A stretch of DNA of 64,000 bases, from positions 496,001 through 560,000 of the forward strand of contig NZ_JAJIRN010000003.1 in assembly GCF_025717515.1 (NCBI RefSeq), read 5' to 3'. This document shows, one piece after another, positions 16,973-25,309 of this stretch; position 1 is the stretch's first letter; each line of letters starts with the position of its first letter. This stretch comes from Roseateles oligotrophus (lineage in GTDB: Bacteria > Pseudomonadota > Gammaproteobacteria > Burkholderiales > Burkholderiaceae_C). The position numbers and the translations under genes were made by a program. The notes beneath the pieces were generated by a model. The model made no database searches. It saw only the letters and a program-made list of their open reading frames with translations, and was not told the origin of the DNA.

Positions 16973-17722
16973 TCAAGCCTTGGTGCGCTGCCCTGCCAGC
17001 TCGCCCAAGCGCTGATGCGCGGCGCTGTCCCAGGCGATCGGCCATTGGTTTTTGGCCTGCAAATAATGGTGGGTGAAGACGTCCAGATAAGTCTCCAGCG
17101 TTTGCGCGGCCAGTTCTTCGCCGGCCAGGCTCAGGCACAGCGAGGCGACCTCGCTGGTGCAGAAATGGTCATCGCGGCGCGAGCGGCGCAGCTTGTATTG
17201 CGAGATCTGCGCCAGCTCCAGGCTGAGCACCGGCAGTTGGTCCAGATAAGGGCTTTTGCGGAACATCTTGCGCGCCTCGCTCCAGGTGCCGTCCAGCAAG
17301 ATGAAGAGCGGGCGCTTGGCGGTCTGCGTTTCACCAGCGTCCCACAAGGGCACGCTGCGCACCACCCGCTCGGGCGCGACGAACTCGCCCGGGAACACCA
17401 CGTAAGCCTGCCACTGCGGGTCTTTCAAAAGTTCCAGCAGCGCCGGGTCGGTCTCGGTGCGGGCCCAGCCGAAGGCAAAGGTGTCGGCCACCATATCGGC
17501 AATCAACCAGCCGGTGTTGCTGGGCTTGAGCGGTTCGACATCGGCCATCAAGAGGCAGACGCCCGCGCGCGTCGGCACCGAGGGGCGCAGGCTGCACATG
17601 CAGTGGGTCAAGGCCAAGCGACAGCCTTCGCAACGATCGCGTTTGAAGCCGCCACGGGCGAGAAAAGGTTTGCTGCTGCGGGCCAAACGGGCGGCGCGCA
17701 AAAGGGAGACGGCGTGGGGCAT
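16973..17722 (-). CDS. DTW domain protein, probable tRNA-uridine aminocarboxypropyltransferase
   Basis: A 249-residue protein of the DTW family, members of which (E. coli TapT/YfiP) transfer the 3-amino-3-carboxypropyl group of S-adenosylmethionine to uridine 47 of tRNA. Features seen: a Cys-rich zinc-like cluster (CEGCRLALTHCMC) near residue 31, PSNTGWLIADM near 67 and the signature LLDGTWSEARKM near 142, which corresponds to the D-T/G-x-W motif. The cytoplasmic location fits the absence of a signal peptide. The gene stands alone. Confidence 0.85.
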   Translation of the reverse strand: MPHAVSLLRAARLARSSKPFLARGGFKRDRCEGCRLALTHCMCSLRPSVPTRAGVCLLMADVEPLKPSNTGWLIADMVADTFAFGWARTETDPALLELLKDPQWQAYVVFPGEFVAPERVVRSVPLWDAGETQTAKRPLFILLDGTWSEARKMFRKSPYLDQLPVLSLELAQISQYKLRRSRRDDHFCTSEVASLCLSLAGEELAAQTLETYLDVFTHHYLQAKNQWPIAWDSAAHQRLGELAGQRTKA

Positions 17723-18249
17723 GGGAAAGCTAAAGGGGCGCGCGACTGCGCAAGCGGATGCGCCGGCAGTGTCGCATCCTTATGGGCTCCTTTTTTGCAA
17801 TCACCCTCCGCCAATGATAGCCAGCGAAGCGGCCATGCGACCTTGGCCGGCTGCTCGCCGCTTGCTTGAGCAGGCTTCATGGCAGCGGGTTCGCTCTGGA
17901 GCCTCAAGCGAATACGCCGCTTGAGTTGAACCGAGCATGACGGCGGAGCAAACCGCGATCTAGTGCGACGCTGCCTTTCGGCTCGCGCGCCGCCGCGAAA
18001 CTATGATCATCGGCATGAAGCCTGTGCAACGAGGGGAAGACAGCTCGCCCATGGGAATCCAAGGAGAGGTGCTCCTGACGCCGGCTCGCAGGCCCTGTTT
18101 GACCGAGCTGGGCGCTGCTCAACTTGCCCGCTCGGCACGGTCAATGAGGCGATGTGGAATATTTTTTCGCGCCGTCTCTTGCACGCTTTTGCGCCGAGCC
18201 TGGAGTGCAGTGGTGCGAAGCAACTCGGCTTTATTGATGGAGGCAGGCA
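17723..18249. other. Gene-poor stretch
   Basis: No convincing gene is seen in these 527 bases. Open frames here show no recognisable motif and irregular codon use. The bases immediately before the SGNH hydrolase start contain GGAGGCAGG, a good ribosome-binding site for that gene. The rest appears to be non-coding or decayed sequence. Confidence 0.4.
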
Positions 18250-19074
18250 ATGAACATAACCTTGATTCGCAGCGTTCTCGCTGTGGCGGTCGCCGTACTC
18301 GCGAGCCAGGCGCTGCCTGGCGCAGCCATCGCGCGCGACTTCGCCTCGACAAAGCCTACGGCCCGTGTCGAGTATTGGCAGCAGCGCCAGGCCGCCATCG
18401 CGGCTCAAACCGCTGACACCGCGAGCCTGCGCGCCGTGAAGCTCGTGTTTGTAGGTGACTCCATCACCGATTTCTGGCTCCTCGGCGACGACCCGTGGAT
18501 TCCGGGGCGTATGCACGGTCGCCGCATCTGGGATGAATCCTTCGGCGGCGCGCGACCGCAAAACCTTGCGCTGAATATCGGTATCTCGGGCGACCGCTCC
18601 GAGCACCTGCTGTTCCGAATCTTGCCAAAGGCGCAGGGTGGGCTTGGCCAACTGGACGCCGCCGAGTTGGCGCCCGAGTTCTTCGTGCTGATGGTGGGCA
18701 TCAACAACTCCTATGCGCCCGAGTCGCCGGTCGCCGACAGCGTGTTCGACGGCGTGCTGGCGGTGATGCGGTCGCTGCACGCGCGCAAGCCTGGCACGAA
18801 GCTCTTGCTGCAATCGATCCTGCCCACGTCGGAGCCCGCCAGGGACGATACGGTCGTGAGGCCCGTGAACGCGCGGCTGGCAGCGCTGGCGAAGAGCCCG
18901 GAGTTTGCGGGCTTCACCACCTGGCTCGATCTGTATCCGGCCTTCGTCGACGCCCAAGGAAAGCAGGACGCGCAGCTCTTTGTTGATGGTCTGCACCCGA
19001 GCGAAGCCGGCTACCGTATTTGGCGCGACAGGCTGCTGCCGGTCCTGGCGTCTGTCCGCGCTTCCGCGCGCTAA
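18250..19074 (+). CDS. SGNH/GDSL-family hydrolase, exported
   Basis: A 274-residue exported esterase-like enzyme with a signal peptide cleaved near AAIARD. All SGNH blocks are present: Ser in VFVGDSITDFW, Gly in LNIGISGDRSEHLL, Asn in VLMVGINNSY and the Asp-His pair in VDGLHPSEAGYRIW. The order resembles platelet-activating-factor acetylhydrolase-like and acetylxylan/rhamnogalacturonan esterase-type enzymes, so a carbohydrate or lipid ester is a plausible substrate. GGAGG lies about nine bases before the ATG. The flanking non-coding stretches on both sides could indicate an inserted gene. Confidence 0.88.
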   Translation: MNITLIRSVLAVAVAVLASQALPGAAIARDFASTKPTARVEYWQQRQAAIAAQTADTASLRAVKLVFVGDSITDFWLLGDDPWIPGRMHGRRIWDESFGGARPQNLALNIGISGDRSEHLLFRILPKAQGGLGQLDAAELAPEFFVLMVGINNSYAPESPVADSVFDGVLAVMRSLHARKPGTKLLLQSILPTSEPARDDTVVRPVNARLAALAKSPEFAGFTTWLDLYPAFVDAQGKQDAQLFVDGLHPSEAGYRIWRDRLLPVLASVRASAR

Positions 19075-19289
19075 CCGGCGAAGGAGAATCCGGTTCGTTT
19101 GCCGGCCGACACCGTGCCTGGCGCCAGGTTCACGCTCCGGAAAACAGAGCTGTCAGCGGCTCACTGGACGACGCGGTGGCTGCGATGACCGCTGTCGAGG
19201 GCGAAACAGCCATCCAGGCGCCGGACCGTCGGTCTGAACGTCAACGCGGCGTGAATGCCTGCACCTTTTAACTCGAGGGGAGGAGCGCG

Positions 19290-20312
19290 TCATTCGACAG
19301 CCGCAGACTCGTTCTCTGTGTGCCGGTCAGGCTCCGTGGTGCGGAGGATTTCGTTCAGAACGGAAGTGGCGTAATTCCCGGCGGGCAAAGAGAAGCTGAG
19401 CACCAGTTGATCGGCTTGCGGCCATTCCCATGACATGTCCACCGGGCTCGCCACCAGGGAACGGCGCGCCTGATCCAGACCGGCGTGTTCCATGCCGTCG
19501 CACAAGATCGCGTGACGTTCGGCCACACCCATTTCCAGGGCCTGCGCTTGCTCGGTGGTGATCACGCGGCCCCGTCCCCAGAGCGGCCCGGTGGGCCGGC
19601 CCGCCTCGTCCATCACGTCACCGGGCAGGGTCTTGCCCCAGAGGCCCTGCTGAATTCGCAGCGCCAGCACTTCATTGAAGACGAAGGAGCGCACCGCCGA
19701 CAGGTAGATGCCCTTCTTCTTCGGGTGGCGCACGCGGATTTCGCGCGCCAGCATGGCCCGGCCCTGTTCCACGTTGCCGCCGTCATGGCCGAAACGCTGG
19801 GCGCCGAAGTAGTTGGGCGCGCCCTGTGACGCCACGGCCTTCAGGTTGGCCTCAATGGCGGCGATGGCATCGGGGTCGCCGGTCACGCCGCGTAGCACGA
19901 TGCGGAATCGGTTGCCCTGCAGATCACCGGGGCGCAGCTTTTTCACGTGGCGAGTCTGACTCAGTACCTTGAATTCCGGGTGCTGAAGCTGGGTCAGGTC
20001 GGGCGTCTCGCCTTTGGGTAAATAGATGCTGAACCACTGGCGGGTGATGGCGTAGCGGTCCTTGAGGCCGGCATAGCCTACATCCCATTCCTGCACGCCG
20101 GCTGCCGCGGCCAGTTGCTGGGCGACGAAGGCGGTGTTGGCGCCGTTCTTTTCGATGTCCAGCCAGATATGTTCGCCCGCACCGGAGGGTGGCTGCAGCG
20201 GCAGTTCGGTCACGCTGAAATCCTCGTTGAGGACTTTCAGGGTGGCGCTGGCTCCGCTGGCGGGATAGACGTTGGGCCACTGCGGCAAGGTCTTGTATTG
20301 AGCGTCGGTCAT
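19290..20312 (-). CDS. truD: tRNA pseudouridine(13) synthase TruD
   Basis: A 340-residue TruD, which isomerises uridine 13 of tRNA-Glu to pseudouridine. The catalytic Asp85 lies in GYAGLKDRYAITRQWFS. Other family blocks are PNYFGAQRFGHDGGN, KKKGIYLSAVRSFVFNEVLA and PLWGRGRV. The length is typical. The gene is separate from psuKG, so the shared pseudouridine theme may be coincidental. Confidence 0.95.
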   Translation of the reverse strand: MTDAQYKTLPQWPNVYPASGASATLKVLNEDFSVTELPLQPPSGAGEHIWLDIEKNGANTAFVAQQLAAAAGVQEWDVGYAGLKDRYAITRQWFSIYLPKGETPDLTQLQHPEFKVLSQTRHVKKLRPGDLQGNRFRIVLRGVTGDPDAIAAIEANLKAVASQGAPNYFGAQRFGHDGGNVEQGRAMLAREIRVRHPKKKGIYLSAVRSFVFNEVLALRIQQGLWGKTLPGDVMDEAGRPTGPLWGRGRVITTEQAQALEMGVAERHAILCDGMEHAGLDQARRSLVASPVDMSWEWPQADQLVLSFSLPAGNYATSVLNEILRTTEPDRHTENESAAVE

Positions 20313-20593
20313 GAATGGTCTGATGGCAGCAAGTGTAGAGAGGGACTGGCGGTCTAGTCGGCCAGGGGCAGTCCAGACCGTGATTCTCTCCCTACCCGCA
20401 TGCCTTGACGAGCGTCAACAGATGTGGCTTCAATGGGAACAGTTGCGCGCCAGGCAACCGCCGAGTGGCGGATGTATGGGGCGGGCCGACGAACTGGTCA
20501 AGGACACCAAGTCCGTCTGCTCTTCCTTGCTTGATGACTTGATTTGCAGTCGATATTGCGCTCGGTCTTGCGCTGCTCTGCACCTGGCTCGTC

Positions 20594-20974
20594 TTAACGC
20601 GCCTTGCCTTGCGCGATAGCTTGGTTCGAATATCGGTCAGGGAACTGTTCCTTGAGCTTCTGACCCGACACGCCGTTGCCGACCACGTCGCCGCTGCGGA
20701 TCGCGTCGTCAAGTTCGGCCCGCACCTGCTCGCGTGTCTTGGCTTGAGCGATAGGCTGCTTCGGGTAGCGGTTGGGGTACAGCTCGTTGAGCTTCTGACC
20801 GGTCAAGCCGTTGCCGACGATGTCGCCGGTGCGGATGGCTTCGGCCAGTTCGGCGCGCACTTGCTCGCGGGTACGGGGGCTGTTGTTCTCGGCCAAGTCG
20901 TCAGCCGCAAACACGGCGCCAGTGGTGAGGGAGGCTAGGGCAAGTGCGATGGCGCTGAGGAAACTGCGGTTCAT
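20594..20974 (-). CDS. DUF4148-type small exported protein with duplicated motif
   Basis: A 126-residue exported protein. The start at 20974 has AAGGAT nearby upstream and gives a signal peptide ending VFAAD. The mature part is almost only two copies of a 43-residue unit: REQVRAELAEAIRTGDIVGN and REQVRAELDDAIRSGDVVGN, each continuing with G-x-S/T-G-Q-K-L-x-E and a Tyr-rich PxRY end. This fits the DUF4148 family of small periplasmic proteins common in Burkholderiales; the function is unknown. It is divergent from the LysR regulator, which could control it. Confidence 0.8.
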   Translation of the reverse strand: MNRSFLSAIALALASLTTGAVFAADDLAENNSPRTREQVRAELAEAIRTGDIVGNGLTGQKLNELYPNRYPKQPIAQAKTREQVRAELDDAIRSGDVVGNGVSGQKLKEQFPDRYSNQAIAQGKAR

Positions 20975-21162
20975 GATGGGATCCTTCTTCAACAGGTGGT
21001 AGATGAAGCTGCTAGGCACTCGACAACGTCTGTGTTCTGCGCCGCTTCGATGGACTGAACTTTAAAATTTCCACCAACGAAGAAAAATAGCCTGCGCAGA
21101 CATGCATCGTTGCTGAAACTGCAACAATCAGACCTTGCGATGACACAAGAAAAAGGCGCGTC

Positions 21163-22071
21163 ATGGATCGGTTGCTGTCGATGCGGGTGTTTCAGCGTGT
21201 GGTTGACGAAGGTGGTTTTGCGGCCGCAGCGCGACTGCTGGATCTGTCGGCATCCGTGGTCACAAGGCTGGTGGCCGATCTGGAGACCCACCTGGGAACA
21301 AGGCTGCTGCAGCGCAGCACTCGGCGCCTTGCGTTGACCGAAGCCGGTCAGGTCTACTTGAGTCGCGTCCGCCACATCTTGCAAGACATCGACGAGGCCG
21401 ACACCGCGGCGAGCCTGCAAACGCAGCAACTGGAGGGCGTGTTGCGCGTGCACGCAGCACCGACTCTGGCCAGTCATATCGTGGCACCCCTGATGCCGGG
21501 CTTTCGGCAGCTCTACCCCAAGATCGCCGTGGATCTGCTGGTGGACGGCAGCCCCAACCCACCCGTCGAGGACTACGACATCACCTTGCTGGCCACCCAC
21601 GTGCCGTTTGATGCCCATGTGATTGCACGCAAGGTGATGGAGTCGGAGGCCATCTTCGTAGCCTCGCCGGCGTACTTGCAGCAAAGGGGCAGCCCCCTGG
21701 TGCCGCAGGAACTGATGGCGCACGAGAGCATGCGACTGCGCTTTGCCGAAGAGCGTTCACGCACCTGGCGCCTGTGGCGGCAGGGCGATGAAAGCACGGC
21801 CGTGGAGGTGGCCGTGCAGCCCATGCTGTGGGTCAACCATAGCGACACCTTGCTGCGCGCCGCACTGGACGGCGCAGGCATCATCTCGGTCGCGCTGGCC
21901 CTGGTGGCGCCGCACCTGATGCGCGGCGAGCTGGTGCATGTGCTCAAGGGCTGGGTGTCCGGCCAAATGACGGTTTATGCGGCCATGCCCAGCCGCAAGT
22001 TCCTGCCGCAACGTACGCGCGTGTTTCTGGACTATCTGGTGCAACGCAGCCGTGTAGCTGGGGTCATGTAG
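21163..22071 (+). CDS. LysR-family transcriptional regulator
   Basis: A 302-residue LysR regulator. The N-terminal winged helix is FQRVVDEGGFAAAARLLDLS followed by TRLVADLETHLGTRLLQRST, and the effector-binding type-2 periplasmic fold runs from about residue 90. The typical length and the divergent DUF4148 gene 188 bases away are consistent with a classic divergent regulator-target pair, though the target is not proven. Confidence 0.94.
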   Translation: MDRLLSMRVFQRVVDEGGFAAAARLLDLSASVVTRLVADLETHLGTRLLQRSTRRLALTEAGQVYLSRVRHILQDIDEADTAASLQTQQLEGVLRVHAAPTLASHIVAPLMPGFRQLYPKIAVDLLVDGSPNPPVEDYDITLLATHVPFDAHVIARKVMESEAIFVASPAYLQQRGSPLVPQELMAHESMRLRFAEERSRTWRLWRQGDESTAVEVAVQPMLWVNHSDTLLRAALDGAGIISVALALVAPHLMRGELVHVLKGWVSGQMTVYAAMPSRKFLPQRTRVFLDYLVQRSRVAGVM

Positions 22072-22213
22072 CCGAGGATCGAGGTCGGGGCGCACATCGC
22101 TGAGCGCTCCGACCTGGGGTGTTTGACAGCAAACCATGTGTCAGGGCACGGATGAATTCTTGTGTGCGCTAAACCGGCCGCCGCGATCTTGTCCATGCGC
22201 TCGCTGATGGCTC

Positions 22214-22423
22214 TTAATCTTTGAGATCTACCCCAAGTTCATTCAGCTTCTTGGCATACGAATCCCTGCGCTTCGCAGCTTTTTCCGCTGTTTCTACGGC
22301 CGCCTGAATGGCCTTGGGGCCTTTTTGGGACAACGATTTGATTAATGCGAACTTATGGGCCGCTTCTGCCTCCGCCCTGCGGAATGTGGCAATGAGTTCG
22401 GCATGGGCAGCGAATTGATTCAC
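22214..22423 (-). CDS. Possible small protein, coiled-coil-like
   Basis: A 69-residue reading frame starting at a GTG (22423) with GAGGT four bases upstream. The product is highly helical and charged: ELIATFRRAEAEAAHKFALI, then a QKGPKAIQAAVETAEKAAKR helix and a KKLNELGVDLKD end. Composition is convincing for protein, unlike the Pro/Ser-rich frame further upstream that reads into it. It may be a genuine small gene or the surviving C-terminus of a larger one. No family is recognised. Confidence 0.4.
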   Translation of the reverse strand: MNQFAAHAELIATFRRAEAEAAHKFALIKSLSQKGPKAIQAAVETAEKAAKRRDSYAKKLNELGVDLKD

Positions 22424-22946
22424 AGAGACCTCATTGTTCAATGCACTATTTTCTGCGCTTTCTTGAGCCAAAAACCGCTGGGGACGAGGCCATGCATAAA
22501 TGGAGGATGACCGTCTCACCGAGAGAGGCAAGCGGCCACCACAACTGCTGGGCGGGGCTCTGCTGATGCTGCATGCGGCTGCCCCTACGGTTGTTCGAAA
22601 GACTGGGGTCTTGAATCTCAAGTGCGCCCCAGATTTTGACGCTCCTGTTGTCTCAAAGTTGGCGCCGTTTCGGGCGCCCTTCTTCGGTTTACTCTGCGCA
22701 TCTGAGTGACAGGAACCATGGCCTGCAGGCCGCCGTTGGTCAAAACGGTCGGCGAACTGAACGTCAGCGATGCGCCGCTTGTTCGAACTCTCGGCCTGGT
22801 GCATACCAGGGCATTTCGGGGGAGGGCTGACTGCAAGGCAGATCAGTGCCCATTGCGGGTATTCACGCTGACTGAGTGAATTTGGAGGGTGATATGGTCG
22901 CCGGTTTCGCCTCCCTGCTGTTTGCGCCAAGCGGACGCCCACACCC
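22424..22946. other. Gene-poor stretch with degenerate repeat
   Basis: No gene supported. It contains CTCTGCGCATCTGAGTGACA (22692-22711) leading into a perfect 12-base palindrome GGCCTGCAGGCC (22720-22731). The first part is repeated in diverged form at 24389. The final bases carry the promoter and ribosome-binding region of the MFS gene. Confidence 0.4.
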
Positions 22947-24197
22947 ATGAACACATCCGTACATCTGCTGCCCACCGAGCAGAAAGTTCCGCATCCGGCT
23001 TATTTCATGTTCCTGATCGCGCCCTTCGGGGCGAGCAGTGGCTTTACCGGGGTGTGCGTGGCCTATCTGCTGGTGCAGGCCCATGTCAGCGCCGAACTGA
23101 TTGCCACCATGCTCGCCTTGCACTACATCCCCCAGACCTGGAAGTTCCTGTGGGCGCCGGTGATCGACCTGACGCTGACGCGCAAGCGCTGGTTTGCAAT
23201 CGGCATGGTCTGCCTCTTGCTCAGCATGCTGGCGCTGGGCCTGCAACCGTTGAGCAGCGAGGCCATGCCGCGCATCATCGCGCTGGTGGTGACCCTCAGC
23301 GCCGCCTCCACCGTGGTAGGCATGGCGGTGGACTGTCTGATGGCCCACCAAACGCCCGAGCATGCCAAGGGCCGCGTGGCCGGCTGGTTCCAGGCCGGCA
23401 ATCTGGGCGGCAACGGCCTGGGTGGTGGCCTGGCCTTGTGGCTGATCCATTCCGGCGGCCTGAGCGTACCCGCCGGTACGGCCGTGCTGGCCTTGGTCTG
23501 CACCTTGTGCTGCCTGCCCATCTTCTGGTTGCGCGAGGATCTCTCGCAGGCCATCGTCGGCAGCGTGCGGGAGCGCCTGCGCGAGACCGGGCGCGACCTC
23601 TGGAGCGTGGTGCGTTCGCGCCGTGGCGCCTTGGCCATGCTGGTGGTGTTTCTGCCGATGGGCACCGGCGCGATGAGCAATATGTATTCAATCTTCGCCG
23701 ATAAATGGGGCGCCAGCGCCGATACCGTGGCCCTGGTCACCGGCACCATGAGCGGCCTGCTTTCGGCTGCCGGCTGCCTGCTCGGCGGCTATCTGTGCGA
23801 CCGCATGAACCGCCAGCTGGCCTATTGCCTGCTGGGCCTGGGCACCGCCGGCATCAGTGTGGCGATGGCGCTGGCACCACAGACCGAGACCCAGTTCATC
23901 GTCTGGACCAGCCTCTACGCCTTCGCCAACGGCCTGTGCTACGCCGCCTTCTCGGCCGTCACGCTGGAGGCCATCGGCAAGGGCGCCGCTGCCACCAAGT
24001 ACAACCTGATGGCCTCGCTGTCCAACACGCCGATCGGCTGGTCGACTGCGGTGTACGGCTACATCTTCAGCAAGTACGGCAGCCAGGCCACCTTGCTGAC
24101 CGAGATAGCCATGACCGTGCCGGCCATGCTGCTCTTCCTCGCTCTGCTGGGCTGGAGCCGGCGCAGTGATCGGCGCCGCAGCCTGCAGGCCGCCTGA
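22947..24197 (+). CDS. MFS transporter, AmpG/PAT-like
   Basis: A 416-residue permease with about 12 hydrophobic segments and no cleaved signal. Its layout and motifs (YIPQTWKFLWAPVIDLTLTR near residue 66, a charged loop between helices 6 and 7) fit the peptide-acetyl-CoA/AmpG type of major facilitator. The substrate is not predictable; related proteins move muropeptides or siderophores. It stands alone between two gene-poor stretches. A second permease of the same broad type is in the nag cluster (43200-44516). Confidence 0.85.
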   Translation: MNTSVHLLPTEQKVPHPAYFMFLIAPFGASSGFTGVCVAYLLVQAHVSAELIATMLALHYIPQTWKFLWAPVIDLTLTRKRWFAIGMVCLLLSMLALGLQPLSSEAMPRIIALVVTLSAASTVVGMAVDCLMAHQTPEHAKGRVAGWFQAGNLGGNGLGGGLALWLIHSGGLSVPAGTAVLALVCTLCCLPIFWLREDLSQAIVGSVRERLRETGRDLWSVVRSRRGALAMLVVFLPMGTGAMSNMYSIFADKWGASADTVALVTGTMSGLLSAAGCLLGGYLCDRMNRQLAYCLLGLGTAGISVAMALAPQTETQFIVWTSLYAFANGLCYAAFSAVTLEAIGKGAAATKYNLMASLSNTPIGWSTAVYGYIFSKYGSQATLLTEIAMTVPAMLLFLALLGWSRRSDRRRSLQAA

Positions 24198-24610
24198 GGG
24201 ATATGGTGCAGCAGCCAGCGGGCGCCTCAAGACCCCTCCGCCCCGTCTCTGTCACGGGGGCTGCCCCGGATGCGCGTTCAGGCTGGGATCGCGATCGGCC
24301 TCTCGACTGCCAATGACAACAGCCGCTGCATCGTTGAGGTAGAGGTCGGCACTTTGGGTGCCCTCAATGGGCGCCTTGTTGCCGCCTGCTCTGCATATCT
24401 GAATGACGGGAACTGGCCGGTATGGAAAGCATTCCATACCGCCCACGAGCCGGGTCTTTCACTGAGCGAACCGCTTTGAACGCACCGTTCGTCCAGGGCG
24501 CTTGTAGTTGAATCCGCGTACGCCTGGCCGTGCACTCGTGCAAGGTGCGGCGGTCCTTCTCTAAAATCCCCTATTTTCAGCTGCATGAGCGCAGGCGTCG
24601 GCTTCACCGA
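24198..24610. other. Gene-poor stretch with hairpin and degenerate repeat
   Basis: No gene supported. It holds a diverged copy (24389-24418) of the repeat at 22692 and, directly after it, a perfect hairpin GGTATGGAA (24419-24427) and TTCCATACC (24432-24440) with a four-base loop. There is no T-run after the hairpin, so it is not an obvious terminator. Confidence 0.45.
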
Positions 24611-25309
24611 ATGCAACCTATTTCCAAGCCCATACCGCCTTTCTCGCCATCCCCGCCATTCCCGCCCGAGTCGCTGTCTCGCTTGCTGCGGCAATGGAGC
24701 ATGGCGCCAGGCTCCCCGACGCCGGCTGCTGCACGGCTGGGGGCCTGGTTCGGGTGGGCGGATGCCATCGAAATCTCCCAAGTTTTGGCCACGCCCCCTG
24801 GGAGAGCTGCATCTGAGGCTGCTCGAACCGAGTCCACATATTGGGCGAGCACCGAGCTGGAGCGGCTCCAGGCCGAATTGGCGTCAAGCTTCAATCACAC
24901 CGAGCTGGCATGCGAGTCCGAATCCATATCCGATGGCGCATCGCTCACGGAGCTGCTTGTTCCCTATTTGCAGCATTTCACTCAGCAGCAGCGCGTGATC
25001 GAAAGTCGCACCTCCGCGTTCCGAATGCGTCTGCGAGCCAGCCTTGCGCGCGCCTCCGACGAACTCGCAAGGCTGGCTCAGTTGGACGACTACATCGAGC
25101 GCGCGATGGCGTCGCCCCAATTGCGCGCCATGGCTGGGCTTTCCGCCTTGCTGGAGACGCGAGCACGCAAGCACTACGCCGTCGATCCGCTGCGCTGGCG
25201 CGCCCGCCTCTGCTCAGACCTGCAGCGATTGCTGCGGGCCGAGCTGGACCAAAAACTTCAACCCGTGCTGGGCCTCATTGAGGCCTTGAGCACCCACATT
25301 CCCCCATGA
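24611..25309 (+). CDS. DUF3348-like protein, first gene of motor-like operon
   Basis: A 232-residue cytoplasmic protein that I assign from memory to DUF3348, a Burkholderiales family of unknown function. It has a Pro-rich N-terminus, a region RLGAWFGWADAIEISQVLAT near residue 42, and a long helical C-terminal half (QQQRVIESRTSAFRMRLRAS, LRWRARLCSDLQRLLRAELD). The ATG at 24611 is preferred to an upstream GTG; neither has a strong ribosome-binding site. Its TGA overlaps the ATG of the next gene (ATGA), so it is translationally coupled to the ZorA-like protein and probably works with it. Confidence 0.78.
   Translation: MQPISKPIPPFSPSPPFPPESLSRLLRQWSMAPGSPTPAAARLGAWFGWADAIEISQVLATPPGRAASEAARTESTYWASTELERLQAELASSFNHTELACESESISDGASLTELLVPYLQHFTQQQRVIESRTSAFRMRLRASLARASDELARLAQLDDYIERAMASPQLRAMAGLSALLETRARKHYAVDPLRWRARLCSDLQRLLRAELDQKLQPVLGLIEALSTHIPP

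Noticed and set aside
18003-18416. Open frame before the SGNH hydrolase
   Set aside because: It overlaps the hydrolase signal peptide in another frame and shows no recognisable motif.
22424-22975. N-terminal extension of the small protein at 22214
   Set aside because: The upstream part of the frame is Pro/Ser/Arg-rich with no domain, crosses the repeat at 22692 and overlaps the MFS start; the GTG at 22423 has its own ribosome-binding site.
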